The notes under the pieces are model-generated. The model saw only the letters and a program-made list of their open reading frames with translations, was not told the DNA's origin and ran no database searches. From Flectonema sp. DT1601 (lineage: Eukaryota > Euglenozoa > Diplonemea > Diplonemida > Diplonemidae): 64,000 bases of DNA. The stretch lies in contig OZ025810.1 in assembly GCA_964019425.1 (NCBI GenBank), positions 434,001 through 498,000 on the forward strand, in the 5' to 3' direction. How positions within the stretch are numbered: position 1 is the first letter of the stretch; the number at the start of each line of letters is the position of its first letter. Positions 1-10,908 of the stretch are shown one piece after another. The position numbers and the translations under genes were made by a program.

Positions 1-3000
1 TTACTTTTCTTATGACTTGTGTTATGTCGTTTACAGGTTGTAAATTAATTTCTATGTAAGCTACAGACTCTGCAGGAAGTCCATCGTTGGCTGTGACTCT
101 GATAATTTTTCTAACTGATTTCGGGTTCTCACTAAGACAGCTGTAGGTCAGCTGTCTTAATACCGTCAGGACGTCTGGTTTTCGAATACAACACATCTCA
201 GCTCTGCCGATATCGCAGTCGGATTTATGTTGTGCAATCGCCAGACTGGTACTAAAGTGAATTAGTACTCCAAATGGCAATTGCGTGAAAGTTCCAATTA
301 TCCGTCCGTCCTGTGTCTGGATTTCTTTGACTCTTTCTTTGTGTGTCAAACCCCTTCTCCTAACTTCATCGAGGATGTTTGATTTCATTTGTTGTCTTGT
401 CTCTGCACGTACTGCCATTTGCTCTTTGATTCTAAGCTTCAGCTTGTCTTTTAAAGATTGTGGGTTTCCTGAGTCGGTATCTACGTTTACGGAACGCCGA
501 GTAGGGTTGCTTTTGACTTCGATTTCGACTTCGGGTTGTTCCCGTTCTCCTGCTTTGAGTTATTGCTAACTTACTAACACAATAAAGCACTGCTGATGAA
601 TAATAACAATACAATACCTGGTAAGTGATCTACAATAGTAACTTCACCTTGAGTGATCCGAAGAACATCATCGGGAGTCGCACCTTCGATTATCTCTGCG
701 TGGATGAATCCTCCGTCCCAACCATCGTCAACTAACACTTCAAAGGGAGCAACTCTCATTGGGCCACTCTGTTCTCTGTAAGTAATACTCTGAAAGGTTG
801 GTGGTATTTGTATTAAAGGTCCTGTTACATTAATTCGACAACTTGCACAGACTGGATCGCAGTCATCTATTTTTAAAGTTACTTCCACTATTCGAACACT
901 CTCTTTAGAACATTCAGCTGAGAATACCAAACATTTCATCAGAGCATCAACTCTGTTGATCGTTGAAATGTCTTCTTCAGAAAATATTATTTGGATCCCT
1001 TCAGGATGGGATCCAGGTGCTTCAGTCACCCATCCAAGACGTTGGTTTTTATGTAGAACAAGTGAACCGTCTACTGTGATGTGAGACTTTTGAGGAGGAG
1101 AAAGAAGTATATTATCACCGCGAGTACTGGTTGCAGTAATAACAAGCAGATATCCAGTACTAAAGCTAGTAGTGTCTACATCAGTGACGCTACATGATGA
1201 TGCGAAATCTAAGGGATGTTGAGGAGGTATTGGTACATCTAGTCCTTCAGCTAATGGACCACTAATCCTTCTGTAAGCCATCGATAGAGTTGAGAACTCT
1301 ATGACGGTTGGATCGTCTTCAGGCACTACATCAATTAGAGTAGCTGTTCTCGCATTACTACCACACGACATTGAAAATGTCAGTTCTGCACATCTTTCCA
1401 TCGGTTCCGGGTCTTGACTCGTATTCTCAAATAGAATATTTTCCAGCAGTCCTTCCAATAACTTTGTTGTTACATTACTTCTAGTCCCGCTGTTTACTTG
1501 AAATTGAATAACACAACCTGTTCGTTCGATTACATTACCAACAACCTTACCTTCAGACTTTATGATATCATCTCTTATGAACGAAGGCTGTCGTAGACCA
1601 AGTTTATCTAAACAGCCTGGCTGTTTGATTTGTATCCTCACGGTCTCAGGTAGCTCTCTGACGCTAATTCCTTTGAGGAATCGTAAGTCATTTGTTCCTT
1701 CTTTGAATGAGAATCTTTGATTGTTCGCAGGTATCGTAAATGGTGAAATAAAAACACCAACTCCATACTCTGCTGAAAGTGAACTTGGAACTTTACCGCC
1801 AACTAAAGAAGAAGGATACTCACGATTGTCGGATTCACCAACAACAGGAGCTGAGAATGAAATATCTAATTTCACAACGAGGGGTAACTTCTCCTGAAGT
1901 GGAGTTTGTTTTTCACAGGAAACGCAGACTCTTCTGACAACTAATTGGAAGAGAGCGATGTCGTGTGTTTGCATCTCTACTTCCATTCCACAACAACTTT
2001 GATCAGTTGCCACACCCGCTGGACACTCTTCAGTATCACCTCCTTCTAACAGCCACAGTTGACGAGGAGTAAGTCGTTTTGCAATTCTGCCTATTTGCTC
2101 ACTCCCGTAATAAAGATTGTCTTGTTTAATATAAAAGTTTCCATCATCAGTTTCAAAATCAGACTGGAAATCTATCTCCGACAGCGGATGGTAATATGTA
2201 GACGGGGAGAGAAACACGGTAATCTTCCCTTCAATGACAGAGGACTTTCTAGCAATCCAATCATCAGTTGTTTCCGTATCATCAGGGAACATTACACCTT
2301 GTGATAAGTGTAAAGGTACAGGGATATCAAGATGAATACTGAGAGAATCAAGACATCGACAAGGAAGGACTGTTCCGATATAACTTTTAGAAGTTTCCGT
2401 TCCGCTCAGTCTGATTGTTGGAGATTGCCAGTTGCACAGAGATCGGTCTCGTCGGGCATTGCCTTCCTTCTCACTTTGTAGAGTCTTTGTAATGGTTTGC
2501 TTCTCGAGTCGAATCATGTCTTTGCGCTCGTCTTGGGCTTCGTTTCCGAGTGCAAATCTACTCGAGTTTTCTTTCTTGTAAAGGGAATTCTGATCTTTCC
2601 GTTTCTGTTCTTCCCAGCGCTCAAGTCTGGAGAGACGAGCTTCTTCCTCCTTAGCAAGCTTAGCCTGTTCTTCACGAGTCCGACGTTGTAATTCAGCGGC
2701 CTCGTAGAGACGGGCCTTCCAGTCAGCTTCAAACTTTGAGTATGTGATTTTAAACTGTTTGAGATCTTGTTTAAAGGTTTCTGTTTCAAGATCTCTTAAG
2801 TTTGTCCTTTGTGTCTTTTCCATTAGTGATAAGTCTTCTCTCATTCCTCTTTCTCTTCTCATTCGCTCTTTTATTAGACCGTCTGTACGTCGTCGATCTT
2901 CGTAGCGTTTTTTATTGAGAAGCAGCCAGGCTTTCTCTTGGAACTTGTAGATTTCCATCCGAGGAGGGTCTTCGTCGTCGATGTATTTGGTTCTGTCGGA

Positions 3001-4758
3001 GAGCTTCTTTTCGATTAGCTGACGAGCTTCTTCCATCCGACTGCAGTCAGAATTTTTCCAAATGAAGTGTCGTTCACGTTCCATTTCACACTGCAATTGT
3101 AGAACAGATCTTCTATACTCTTCTTCAATAACTGTTTTCTTTATTGACCATCTTTCTTCGATCCTTAGCCTTGATGAATATTGAAACCAGGTCCACTCTC
3201 TTAGGCGTCTGTCGTGGATGAGTTGCTTGCGAAGTTGGGTTCGCATTCGTTTTTCATTTCTCTGCGTCACATCATAATTTACTTTCGAAGCGTTGACTCC
3301 TAGCTGACGATCTATCAATTTCCGTAATGACGGTGAATCAGTCTCCGCCTTCCCCATTGTAATAGAAACAATTGAAGGGTTCGTCCTCAACATTTGCAAA
3401 AGTAATTTAAGAGCAACGGCTGGGAGAGGAGGGTTACCATCAAGCATTATATGTGAAACCTGATTTTAGATTAGTTCAAACAGTTCTCTCTTGAGATAAC
3501 TGTTTTTAACACATGTTTGATAACATACCTTACTGTGATTAATACACATTGATAGTAAATAAATGTCTCCGCATTCTAAGTTTAAATCACGAAGGTCAAG
3601 AGTGCTATTTTCAATACGACCAATAGCATCTCGTACATGATTTCCTCGCTTTGAAGGAAGTCCTCGAAGAGTTGCTGACACGACTCTCTTTCGAACAGGT
3701 GGTAATATTGTACCACCAACATCAGTATGCGTTGGTGACATCGGAGGACGTGGAGTCAATGGCTGATGAGTTACTTTCCCCAGAAGGAACGCCTCCGCTA
3801 CAAACCCATCATCGGCAATGAAGAAAACCGACTTCGCTAATCTTCCCTTCGCTATTTTTATGATATCACCACACGTAGACTGATAAGTTCCTATTAGGTA
3901 CCAAGTATCTCTTAGTAAGTATAAATCAGCCCCAACTGCTGCATACAACAATTGAACTCCAGGACTGTATACATAAAAAGGTTCGTTAGGACTATTGCTA
4001 TTTACAGGAGGGAGTTCAAAGCTAACAGAAGTAGTCTTTTTATCATTCGTTAGAGACGTTGTGAGGATGGTGTTAGTATCGCCATTTACTACAGTTAGAG
4101 TGTTTTGAGTAACAGATGTAAAGATATTTGAGAACGATTCGACTCTTCCATTAATACCAAGAGAAATATTAAGAATTCTCCAGGGAGATCCATCGTAGGG
4201 ATATAAAAATATTGATTTGTTAAATGAAGTGTCGTCAATCCCACAATACCCTCCGAGTATGATAAGTCCATTGTGTGTTTGTGTAATGGAATGACCTTGA
4301 AGGGGGATGCTGTCTCCAGAGATCGCAACTTTCAACCACCGTCTTCCATCATCTTGATTCAATGTTAAAAGATACAAATCATTCAGGCAGATATCCTCAT
4401 CCTCATCAATACCTCCGTATATCACTAGCTTACTGTCAACAACAGTGCATGCACACTTTCTTCTTGATGATGGTTTCTTTCCTTCGCATTGTAAGGTTTT
4501 CCACTTTCCAGATTTCCTGCTGTACAATAATACATCTCCAGAAACGGAATTATAACTCACCAATCCCTTCGTACCATGAATAACATGTGAAGCTGCTGTT
4601 GGGAGCATGAGCGTTTTCACACACAGCGCCTGTAATAAAAAAAACTGATTAAAATCTGCACAGGTTCTGATCTTTAATAGATTCTAACTAAGACATTACC
4701 TTACCTGGAAACGTTTGGGGAAGGTATGGTTATATATAAAATAAACTGAAACCAACAT
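1..4758 (-). CDS. Kelch / coiled-coil / cadherin-like repeat protein (partial, C-terminus off left edge)
   Basis: Modelled exons: 4705-4758, 3529-4629, 3459-618 and 549 to the window edge. Introns are GTAAGG, GTATGT and GTATTG donors with AG acceptors, and phases 0, 0 and 1 keep the frame for about 1515 codons. The first part (~residues 20-330) has kelch-type repeats (VIYGG, LIILGG). A short leucine-rich stretch spans the second junction. A long charged helical segment follows (~400-700), rich in Arg, Glu and Lys. After that come beta-rich repeats; the last visible one ends in the PVND motif typical of cadherin-like and CADG domains. No signal peptide or membrane segment is visible, so a cytoplasmic, perhaps axonemal, scaffold is my inference. 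The start ATG at 4758 was chosen because exon 1 is in frame and lies 100 bp past the upstream gene. I do not recognise a named orthologue. Confidence 0.75.
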
Positions 4759-4851
4759 CAGGTATACTTCAAACAGCTTATAGAGGCTAGACCAAGGGAA
4801 ACAATGAATACATACACTGCCTACTTCAGAGGCAATCGGTACGATAAAACG

Positions 4852-5709
4852 CTACGGTCGTATTGTGTGAATAACAACTAGTAAGTTTGCTATAAAGAAT
4901 ATTAGCATCGTGAGTATCTTTTTCATCGTCCATTTTACTTTTTCTGCGTCTGTCAGATTAGTAATAGCACCAATAAGTTGTTCCGTAGCCTCCTCAGCCT
5001 TCTTATCGATATCTTTAATGGAATCCACTTGTTGCGATACTTCAGATTCGATGGCTTCGTTTAATGAAGAAATAATTTGAAGACCCCTTTCGAATTCTTT
5101 GTAGGCTGTCGTGTCAGATTTGAGGGACATTTGAAGCATTTCATTCGACATGTGGCCGTCTGTAATTTCACTAGCCGGCTCAGCCCCAGTGAGAGCAGGC
5201 TTTTCCTTTGGCTGGTATTTCTTCAACAAATCCCTGTGGGATTGCTGCTCTTGTTTTGGAGCTTCCTCAGGAACAGATGACCTCTGATGAGTTCTCGCTG
5301 AGTTGTAAATAACTTGATTATAACAGGACAAGTTACTAGATTTAGTTTTAAGAAGTCTTAATCTCTCTCCTATTATATCGAGGATTTCGAGATAGTACCG
5401 ATGAGCAGTTGCATTCGGAGCAGCAGCAGCATGAAGTTTTTTTTCAAATCCTGTGACCTGCGCAGACGCATTATCGATACGTGATGTCATTTCATCACAT
5501 TGTTTATCAGCTAAAACATTATCAATAAGAGTTATTTTAAGAATTGCTTTCCCGCTGTTTTCTGTTTCCTTTTCTACCTTTTTCACAATACCAACTAACT
5601 CATTAACCAAACTAAACATTGGATGACAACGAGGATCATCTTCTTGAGGAGGAGTCTCACCCGGTCTCAATAGCTCAAAGACTTCTTCCGTTCTCGACAC
5701 CGACACCAT
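4852..5709 (-). CDS. Tail-anchored coiled-coil protein, SNARE-like
   Basis: The 285-residue protein has helical heptad-bearing segments, a polar linker rich in Gln and Pro, and then a second helix (~200-255). It ends in a hydrophobic anchor (~263-282, ILTMLIFFIANLLVVIHTI) with only two residues after it. An N-terminal helical region, a coiled coil and a C-terminal anchor is the plan of syntaxin-type SNAREs, which drive membrane fusion from the cytosolic face. I cannot align the central Gln layer with certainty, so a non-SNARE tail-anchored protein is possible. An acceptor-like CCTAATACAG lies 10 bases before the ATG. The stop codon is TAG, about 95 bp ahead of the next gene's start. Confidence 0.6.
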   Translation of the reverse strand: MVSVSRTEEVFELLRPGETPPQEDDPRCHPMFSLVNELVGIVKKVEKETENSGKAILKITLIDNVLADKQCDEMTSRIDNASAQVTGFEKKLHAAAAPNATAHRYYLEILDIIGERLRLLKTKSSNLSCYNQVIYNSARTHQRSSVPEEAPKQEQQSHRDLLKKYQPKEKPALTGAEPASEITDGHMSNEMLQMSLKSDTTAYKEFERGLQIISSLNEAIESEVSQQVDSIKDIDKKAEEATEQLIGAITNLTDAEKVKWTMKKILTMLIFFIANLLVVIHTIRP

Positions 5710-6061
5710 CTGACGCTAACCTGTATTAGGAAACAACCATTACAACGACGTTAAAACAAACAAACAGTCTTTCTGAAAAGAATGCCGCATAGCTAAGTCA
5801 ATTAGACTCCCCAAGTGTAAATAAAAAATTCTAACATTCGGGAAATATGAACAATAGAACAAAAAAACGGCAGATAATAAAAATAATAAATCATATCAAA
5901 CATAAGACAAATAATAGTGTGTTGTCAGATGGGAATAACATATCCACAACAAACAAAAAAAAAAAAAACGCTGTATTGCGTACATGTCACTATAGTCTCC
6001 TAAAGCCTCTGACCGACAGAACAATGTAGGTAAGGAAAGTCGGAAAAGGATTGGCTCTGAG

Positions 6062-6113
6062 GACACTAGTAGTATATATGGGAACCATGATCACGAACTG
6101 ACTATCTAGTATC
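6062..6113 (+). ncRNA. Candidate U1-like hairpin (weak)
   Basis: ACCATGATCACGAA at 6084-6097 is identical to 14 consecutive bases of the stem-loop I region of vertebrate U1 snRNA as I remember it. It sits inside an inverted repeat, GACACTAG (6062-6069) against CTAGTATC (6106-6113), with seven of eight positions paired. Against the call, the U1 5' end that should base-pair with the donor site (ACUUACCU or a relative) is not visible upstream. It may be coincidence, or a divergent or partial U1 gene. Confidence 0.2.
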
Positions 6114-6555
6114 AAAAAAAAAATCACTAAAAATTTACTATTAGTTAGAATACAAGCTTGTTATAAAAACAGCGCACTAAAATCAAAAGAAAAACAAAAA
6201 AAAAAGAATCAGCGCCAATTAATTTTCACACCTTCTGTTTTTTTTTGTTTTTCTTTGTGCACCGGAAACAAACCTGGTATAAACGTTACGCTGCCACAAT
6301 TCTCTTTAGCTCGTAAAACATCTCGTCGAGATGAAAAAAAAAAAAAAAAAAAAAAAAAAAGAAATCAATAAATCGTAAAGACATCTCTCAATAAATATAT
6401 AGTAAGCTAACCCCGGAATGAATAAGGTATAAAACGAGTTGACAAACAAGTGAAATCTTACCAATGGACAAGCAACATTCACCTTTTCAGTCCTACAAAT
6501 TACTTCTCAAAAACCAATCATAAAAAATAACAAAAAAACAGGGAGCGACCTTTAT

Positions 6556-7068
6556 TTCAAAAGCACCAAAAGATAAAAGGTGATGACGGCATGCCCAAAG
6601 AGGACATATCGACCGCCATCGTAGTTAACGGGACTTTGCTAATAGAGCCAGTCTATTTATATACTTCAACTGACTTTGTTAGCGGTTGGAGGATAGAAAA
6701 GAATAAACAGGGATGAAAATAGTATTTGAAACACCAAACAATAAAGGGAGATGGCGGTATGCCCAAAGAGGACATATCGACCGCCATCGTAATTGACGGG
6801 ACTTTGCTAATAGAGCCAGTCTATTTATATACTTCAACTGACTTTGTTAGCGGTTGGAGGACATAGAGGAATAAACAGGGATGAAAAATAAATATATTCG
6901 AAACACCAAAAGAAAAAAGGTGATGACGGTATGCCCAAAGAGGACATATCGACCGTCATCGTAATTGACGGGACTTTGCTAATAGAGCCAGTCTATTTAT
7001 ATACTTCAACTGACTCTGTTAGCGGTTGGAGGATAGAAAAGAATAAACAGGGATGAAAAATAAATATT
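6556..7068. repeat. Three tandem copies of a ~170-bp unit, possible structured RNA
   Basis: The copies begin near 6564, 6732 and 6904 (spacing 168 and 172 bp). A core of roughly 130 bp is almost identical, while the A-rich flanks vary. The core opens with a potential 9-bp hairpin. Copy 2 pairs GATGGCGGT with ACCGCCATC and copy 3 pairs GATGACGGT with ACCGTCATC, a compensatory G-C to A-T change. Copy 1 has two mismatches in this stem. Copies 1 and 3 also show a C-box-like GTGATGA and a later CTGA. A TATATAAATA string lies in each core on the minus strand. It could be a tandem snoRNA or snRNA gene, or a non-transcribed repeat; the strand is not determined. Confidence 0.75.
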
Positions 7069-7144
7069 GCTTAATAGAAAAGCTACTAAAATGACAATAG
7101 TGACCAGGCGGCAAACGAAGGCAATTTTTGAGAAAATGCAATGG

Positions 7145-7176
<32 letters not shown>

Positions 7177-7322
7177 ACCCCAGTTCTCGTAACGAAAAGA
7201 TGCAAGAAATCGTTGTGCAGATAATCAAATATAATTTCATGAAGTGTTCTAAATTAATATCTTTGTACCAAAATAGTAAACAAGATACGACAACAAAATG
7301 ATAAAAACAAAACAGATAGACT

Positions 7323-9509
7323 TCACAACATAACCACAAGACAAGGTACAAACTTATCTAATAAATAATCAACAACGAAGGCATCAGCCGGATTGTCTAT
7401 TTCTGCAGCTATCTCCGCGAGTTTCTTTTGAAGGGGGGAAGCAGATTCAAACTCACTTCGATCAAATCGCCCATTAGTAAATAGTTCACTCAAAGGGGTT
7501 TCAGTTTCTCTATAATAGTACATCCACTCACCCGTGTCGCCTTCCTTTATCTCTAATACTTCATTCACAAGAGTAGAATTACCCTCGTGGAATACCTTCC
7601 CAACTGGTGTTGTAACGCTGACTGCAGAGATTACTTTCGCACTGTCAGCAGAAGTTATAATTGACTGATGACCAAGACGACTTGCATAACACGAGAACGC
7701 ATTGCTCTTCAACAGATTCTCAGTAGGAACTCCCTGCAGACAGAATCCTCTGTAGGTATTGGTTCCTGTATTCCCAGCCATCCATTTCGGACTCGCCATC
7801 ATCGATATCGCCTTGTGAAACTGTGACAACCCCCTGATTGCAAAACAGAATCCCAGAGACTGCGCATCGCGGTTCAACCCCATCCACGTTACAAAGAACG
7901 TGTCGAAGTGAAGAGAACCGAATCCGTGCAGCTGCCCCTTGCTACGAGTTGCTGCATCTTCAATGAGTTCGAAGATAGCAACATCAGGAACATCTCGCAC
8001 TGCCTTGTCTGATATGATCCTGACTAAGGCACCAGCCTTTCTAGTATTTAAAAGTCCCAGGGAAGTGGCATCTATCGACACAGATGTGCTTGTCCCTTTT
8101 GAACCTGAGTACTTCGATTCTTCCCTACTTGACCCCGCTGTCGATTCATTAGAGAAGAGCATCGTCGGCAAGAAGCTTTTGTACACCCGCAGGCGCTTAA
8201 TCGCAAATGAAAGCCCGAGTCGGTACTCTTCCACCTCAACGACTTTACTTCGCTTCAGAAGGAATGACTGCGAACCATCCAAGTCCATCGTCTGCAATCG
8301 GTGCGTCGCCATTGTCAACACAGCCAACGGAACAGCGACGAGTATAATTTCAGCGAATCCAATTATGATGTCAAAAATGAAAACCCCAGCCAAGAAACCA
8401 ACAAACAAAAACAGAGCAGCTTTCATTTCATCATTCGCTTTCTGGATAGATCGTATCCAGAATAGATAGAGTGGAGGGAGTAGATCAAGATGCTCAGGTT
8501 CGAAGACTGTTGTGCGCATTCCCCAGTAACCACTCAGACGTCTGAACTTCCCGTCTACAGTCTTGTTCAATTCAAGAGTTATTTTGATATGGTTCTCTGT
8601 GAGTTTGGATAAGGTTTTTATGCAAGCGGTACTATCCACAGAATTTATAATGTTGTCACTGCAATTCAAATCTAGACGTCCTTCAGGAAAGTTAGCAGCC
8701 ATGACCAAGCTACGCAGCCCTTCATTCGTGTGTGCTAAAAACATGTCAGCATCGGTGTTGTACTGAAGCATGAACTCCTCGAAAGGGAACGTCGATAAGC
8801 TAACAGAAACTGACCCAATACCACCGTCAAATACTCCGTTATCAATAGGAGGCAACCTCATACGGTGCATTATATAAATGTAAGGCGTGTTATCTAAGGA
8901 AGCCCAAAACACTGCAGGAAACCACCAGGTTTCACCAGCCTGTATGTTTCGATCTCTGTACATATCCAAGGTATCATCAGGGAAGAAAGGTTCACTGAAG
9001 TTGTAGATATTCATTCCCTTCTCACCAGTGATTGGATCATACAAAGTTACTACGCGACAGGTGGGAGCGCAAGGCTCCAAACTGGGCAGCGAGGAGTGAG
9101 CATAAGCTAAGTCACCATTTCGATACGGCTCAGCCCACACGTGTTCATCAAAATGTCTCTGTGAATCTGTTTCGTGAACAAACTTAATACCAATCCCGTC
9201 AAGGGACCTGTCTCGGTGTAGCTCAGGGAGAGCATGTGTGAGGTACCAACCCCTAAAACCATCAAGGTTCTCGAAGTTGTTGTATCTTGACGTTATATCT
9301 CTAAATTTAGACAGCACTTCAGAATTATGTTTAAATCCCTGTTTCGCTTCTCGAGTCAACGCCTGAACATCAGCCCTCCCGACATCCTCAACAGCCTTCT
9401 CCAGAACACGAAGCCCTTCCGTGTACATCAGGTATCCCCCAAAGAAGGAAGCCAATGTCGAGACTAGTCCGGTGAGCAACACGAGCCACTTAGTCGGAAT
9501 TTGAATCAT
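7323..9509 (-). CDS. Receptor with extracellular sensor and degenerate class III cyclase-like domain
   Basis: This single-exon protein of 728 residues starts with a membrane segment (~9-29). A ~330-residue extracellular region of Cache-like character follows, with paired cysteines and the sequence WWFPAVFW. A second hydrophobic region lies at ~362-400. A HAMP-like linker comes next (MDLDGS, EVEEYRLGLSF, VYKSFLPT), a layout common in protist receptor cyclases. The C-terminal ~300 residues keep the cyclase outline: ALVRIISDKAV in place of the first strand, GSLHFDTFFVTWMG in place of the GD-phe-v-WN region, and a TGTNTYRGF stretch. The two metal-binding aspartates appear to be absent. I infer a signalling pseudo-cyclase rather than an active enzyme. 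The stop is TGA. Confidence 0.65.
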   Translation of the reverse strand: MIQIPTKWLVLLTGLVSTLASFFGGYLMYTEGLRVLEKAVEDVGRADVQALTREAKQGFKHNSEVLSKFRDITSRYNNFENLDGFRGWYLTHALPELHRDRSLDGIGIKFVHETDSQRHFDEHVWAEPYRNGDLAYAHSSLPSLEPCAPTCRVVTLYDPITGEKGMNIYNFSEPFFPDDTLDMYRDRNIQAGETWWFPAVFWASLDNTPYIYIMHRMRLPPIDNGVFDGGIGSVSVSLSTFPFEEFMLQYNTDADMFLAHTNEGLRSLVMAANFPEGRLDLNCSDNIINSVDSTACIKTLSKLTENHIKITLELNKTVDGKFRRLSGYWGMRTTVFEPEHLDLLPPLYLFWIRSIQKANDEMKAALFLFVGFLAGVFIFDIIIGFAEIILVAVPLAVLTMATHRLQTMDLDGSQSFLLKRSKVVEVEEYRLGLSFAIKRLRVYKSFLPTMLFSNESTAGSSREESKYSGSKGTSTSVSIDATSLGLLNTRKAGALVRIISDKAVRDVPDVAIFELIEDAATRSKGQLHGFGSLHFDTFFVTWMGLNRDAQSLGFCFAIRGLSQFHKAISMMASPKWMAGNTGTNTYRGFCLQGVPTENLLKSNAFSCYASRLGHQSIITSADSAKVISAVSVTTPVGKVFHEGNSTLVNEVLEIKEGDTGEWMYYYRETETPLSELFTNGRFDRSEFESASPLQKKLAEIAAEIDNPADAFVVDYLLDKFVPCLVVML

Positions 9510-9779
9510 CTTACTGTGATCTGATCCCAGTTAAATATTTCCTAGTTTGCTCACTTTGTGTTTGGATGCAAGAATCCTGTGAAGAGATTAAGAATAGCTG
9601 ATAACAGAGACCAATATAAACAAGTTAACGCTTCCCACCCGACCGATATTCTCTTTAGCACTACTGTAGTGAAAAATATTTAACGACAGCAACTACAAAA
9701 AAAAAAAAAAGATATATTTTTTTTTCTCTCTAGTCTATCAGACTGTTGTAGTCTCGCTACCGAAGACGAATATCTTTTC

Positions 9780-9890
9780 TTATCTGAGATAAGGTTGCTT
9801 GATACGTTTAGTTCTTCTAAGACAGAAGAAAGTATCACATCTGACTCCGGAAAAGACTACCAACAGCAAGAGCAGACAATATCGCAGCAT
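9780..9890 (-). CDS. Possible short secreted peptide (weak)
   Basis: The 36-residue frame begins MLRYCLLLLLVVFSGVRC, a plausible signal peptide, followed by a short basic tail with a second cysteine and a TAA stop. An AG after the T-rich stretch TTTTTTTTATCTC lies about 35 bases before the ATG and could serve as a splice acceptor. No homology was recognised. It could be the first exon of something longer, or chance. Confidence 0.25.
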   Translation of the reverse strand: MLRYCLLLLLVVFSGVRCDTFFCLRRTKRIKQPYLR

Positions 9891-10608
9891 TTTTTTAAGG
9901 TAAGAATATTTAGTATGGATAATTCTTTTTGAGATAAAAAAAAGCACATCTGACATATATTTGTCGCGATAAAGTGAAGTAAAGTACCAAATCAATAATT
10001 TGTTGCCACCAATGCACATGACAGACAGCTTGACATCAATAGACGTTGAAGAAAATCTAAAACAAATGTCGCATAGTACGCGTTATTAACCGATTGAATG
10101 GTACATACTGGTATTTAGAACAAAATATGAAGAAGAAAGACGGAAGTCGCAACGATACAAATAAAACACTAACTGGTCACGACTGCTGAAAGAAGCAGAT
10201 GCACACCACCCGTTCGACTAAGGGTCATACGGTTTTATGTTTCACATGCACGCGCAACGGAAACACAAACAACCTGATAAACGTTAGGATATAGAAATAA
10301 ACAAGAGGGGGTCCCTACAATTATTTTGCTTACTCTATTAGAAATTGAAGAACACTTCAGCGTTACACACAAACAAACTACGGATCTGTGAACGATCCAA
10401 ACAGATGATGCATGGACACATCAGGAACAGTATTTTCTCAAAAAAAAAAAAAAAAAAAAAAATCCCATTGAGCACAGAATAGCTGTCAGAATAGCACGCC
10501 TTAATGTTTAATCAGCTAAGAACTCACTGTGGGTTTCAAAGGATATAAAGGAAGATCTTCAGAGACTTATTCTCTTACTGCACTTACCAGGGAACGAACA
10601 TCGTTAGG

Positions 10609-10908
10609 TCAATAACGAGGAACACTCAAAATCACCGTTACTAACAAAACAAGCCCGCCCTGTCCAAGTGCAATAAAGACAAACAGGTCGCCAAACTCAC
10701 CCCTCTCGAAATTATAAAAAAAAGAGAAAAAAAAAAAGAGCGAGAAAGAAAGAATGAAAAAAAAAAGGAAAAAAAAACATCCGCGACTAGGTTCGAGGAA
10801 GATTGAAGCGATCTCAAGAACGCCAACTAAAGAAATAATTAAAACACAGAAACGAAACTGAACAAACGATTGATATGCTACAACGACAGCAAGGATAAGG
10901 TGAAGCAT
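10609..10908 (-). CDS. Possible small membrane protein, model uncertain
   Basis: The frame starts MLHLILAVVVAYQSF and ends with a second hydrophobic segment (LFVFIALGQGGLVLLV). Between them lies a long Phe run encoded by a T-rich minus-strand tract, which looks like an intron rather than protein, but I could not find a donor of the GTATGT type that keeps the frame. An acceptor-like TTTATTAG lies upstream of the ATG. The call rests only on hydrophobicity and position. Confidence 0.25.
   Translation of the reverse strand: MLHLILAVVVAYQSFVQFRFCVLIISLVGVLEIASIFLEPSRGCFFFLFFFILSFSLFFFFSFFYNFERGEFGDLFVFIALGQGGLVLLVTVILSVPRY

Larger units (their letters stand above)
5710..7322. other. Non-coding spacer with poly(A) runs, U1-like string and triplicated repeat
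   Basis: No convincing coding region was found on either strand in about 1.6 kb. Contents are A-rich DNA with uninterrupted A runs at about 6334-6360 (27 A) and 7145-7175 (31 A), a 14-nt string matching U1 snRNA stem-loop I at 6084-6097, and three tandem copies of a ~170-bp unit at 6556-7068. The A runs read as pyrimidine tracts on the transcribed minus strand. Confidence 0.7.

Noticed and set aside
285-569. Plus-strand open frame
   Set aside because: It is antisense to the fourth exon of the kelch/cadherin-like gene, whose minus-strand frame is open to the edge and shows domain-like sequence.
5847-6029. Plus-strand Lys/Asn-rich open frame
   Set aside because: Low-complexity A-rich DNA with no start context or homology.
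6579-6680. Plain C/D snoRNA reading of the repeat
   Set aside because: GTGATGA and CTGA are present in copies 1 and 3, but copy 2 has lost the C-box while keeping the stem, and the stem would hide the box. Kept only as an alternative.
6556-7068. Spliced-leader RNA gene repeat
   Set aside because: A leader exon must be identical between copies and followed by a donor. The sequence before the possible GTATGC donor differs among the three copies, and copy 1 has GC there.
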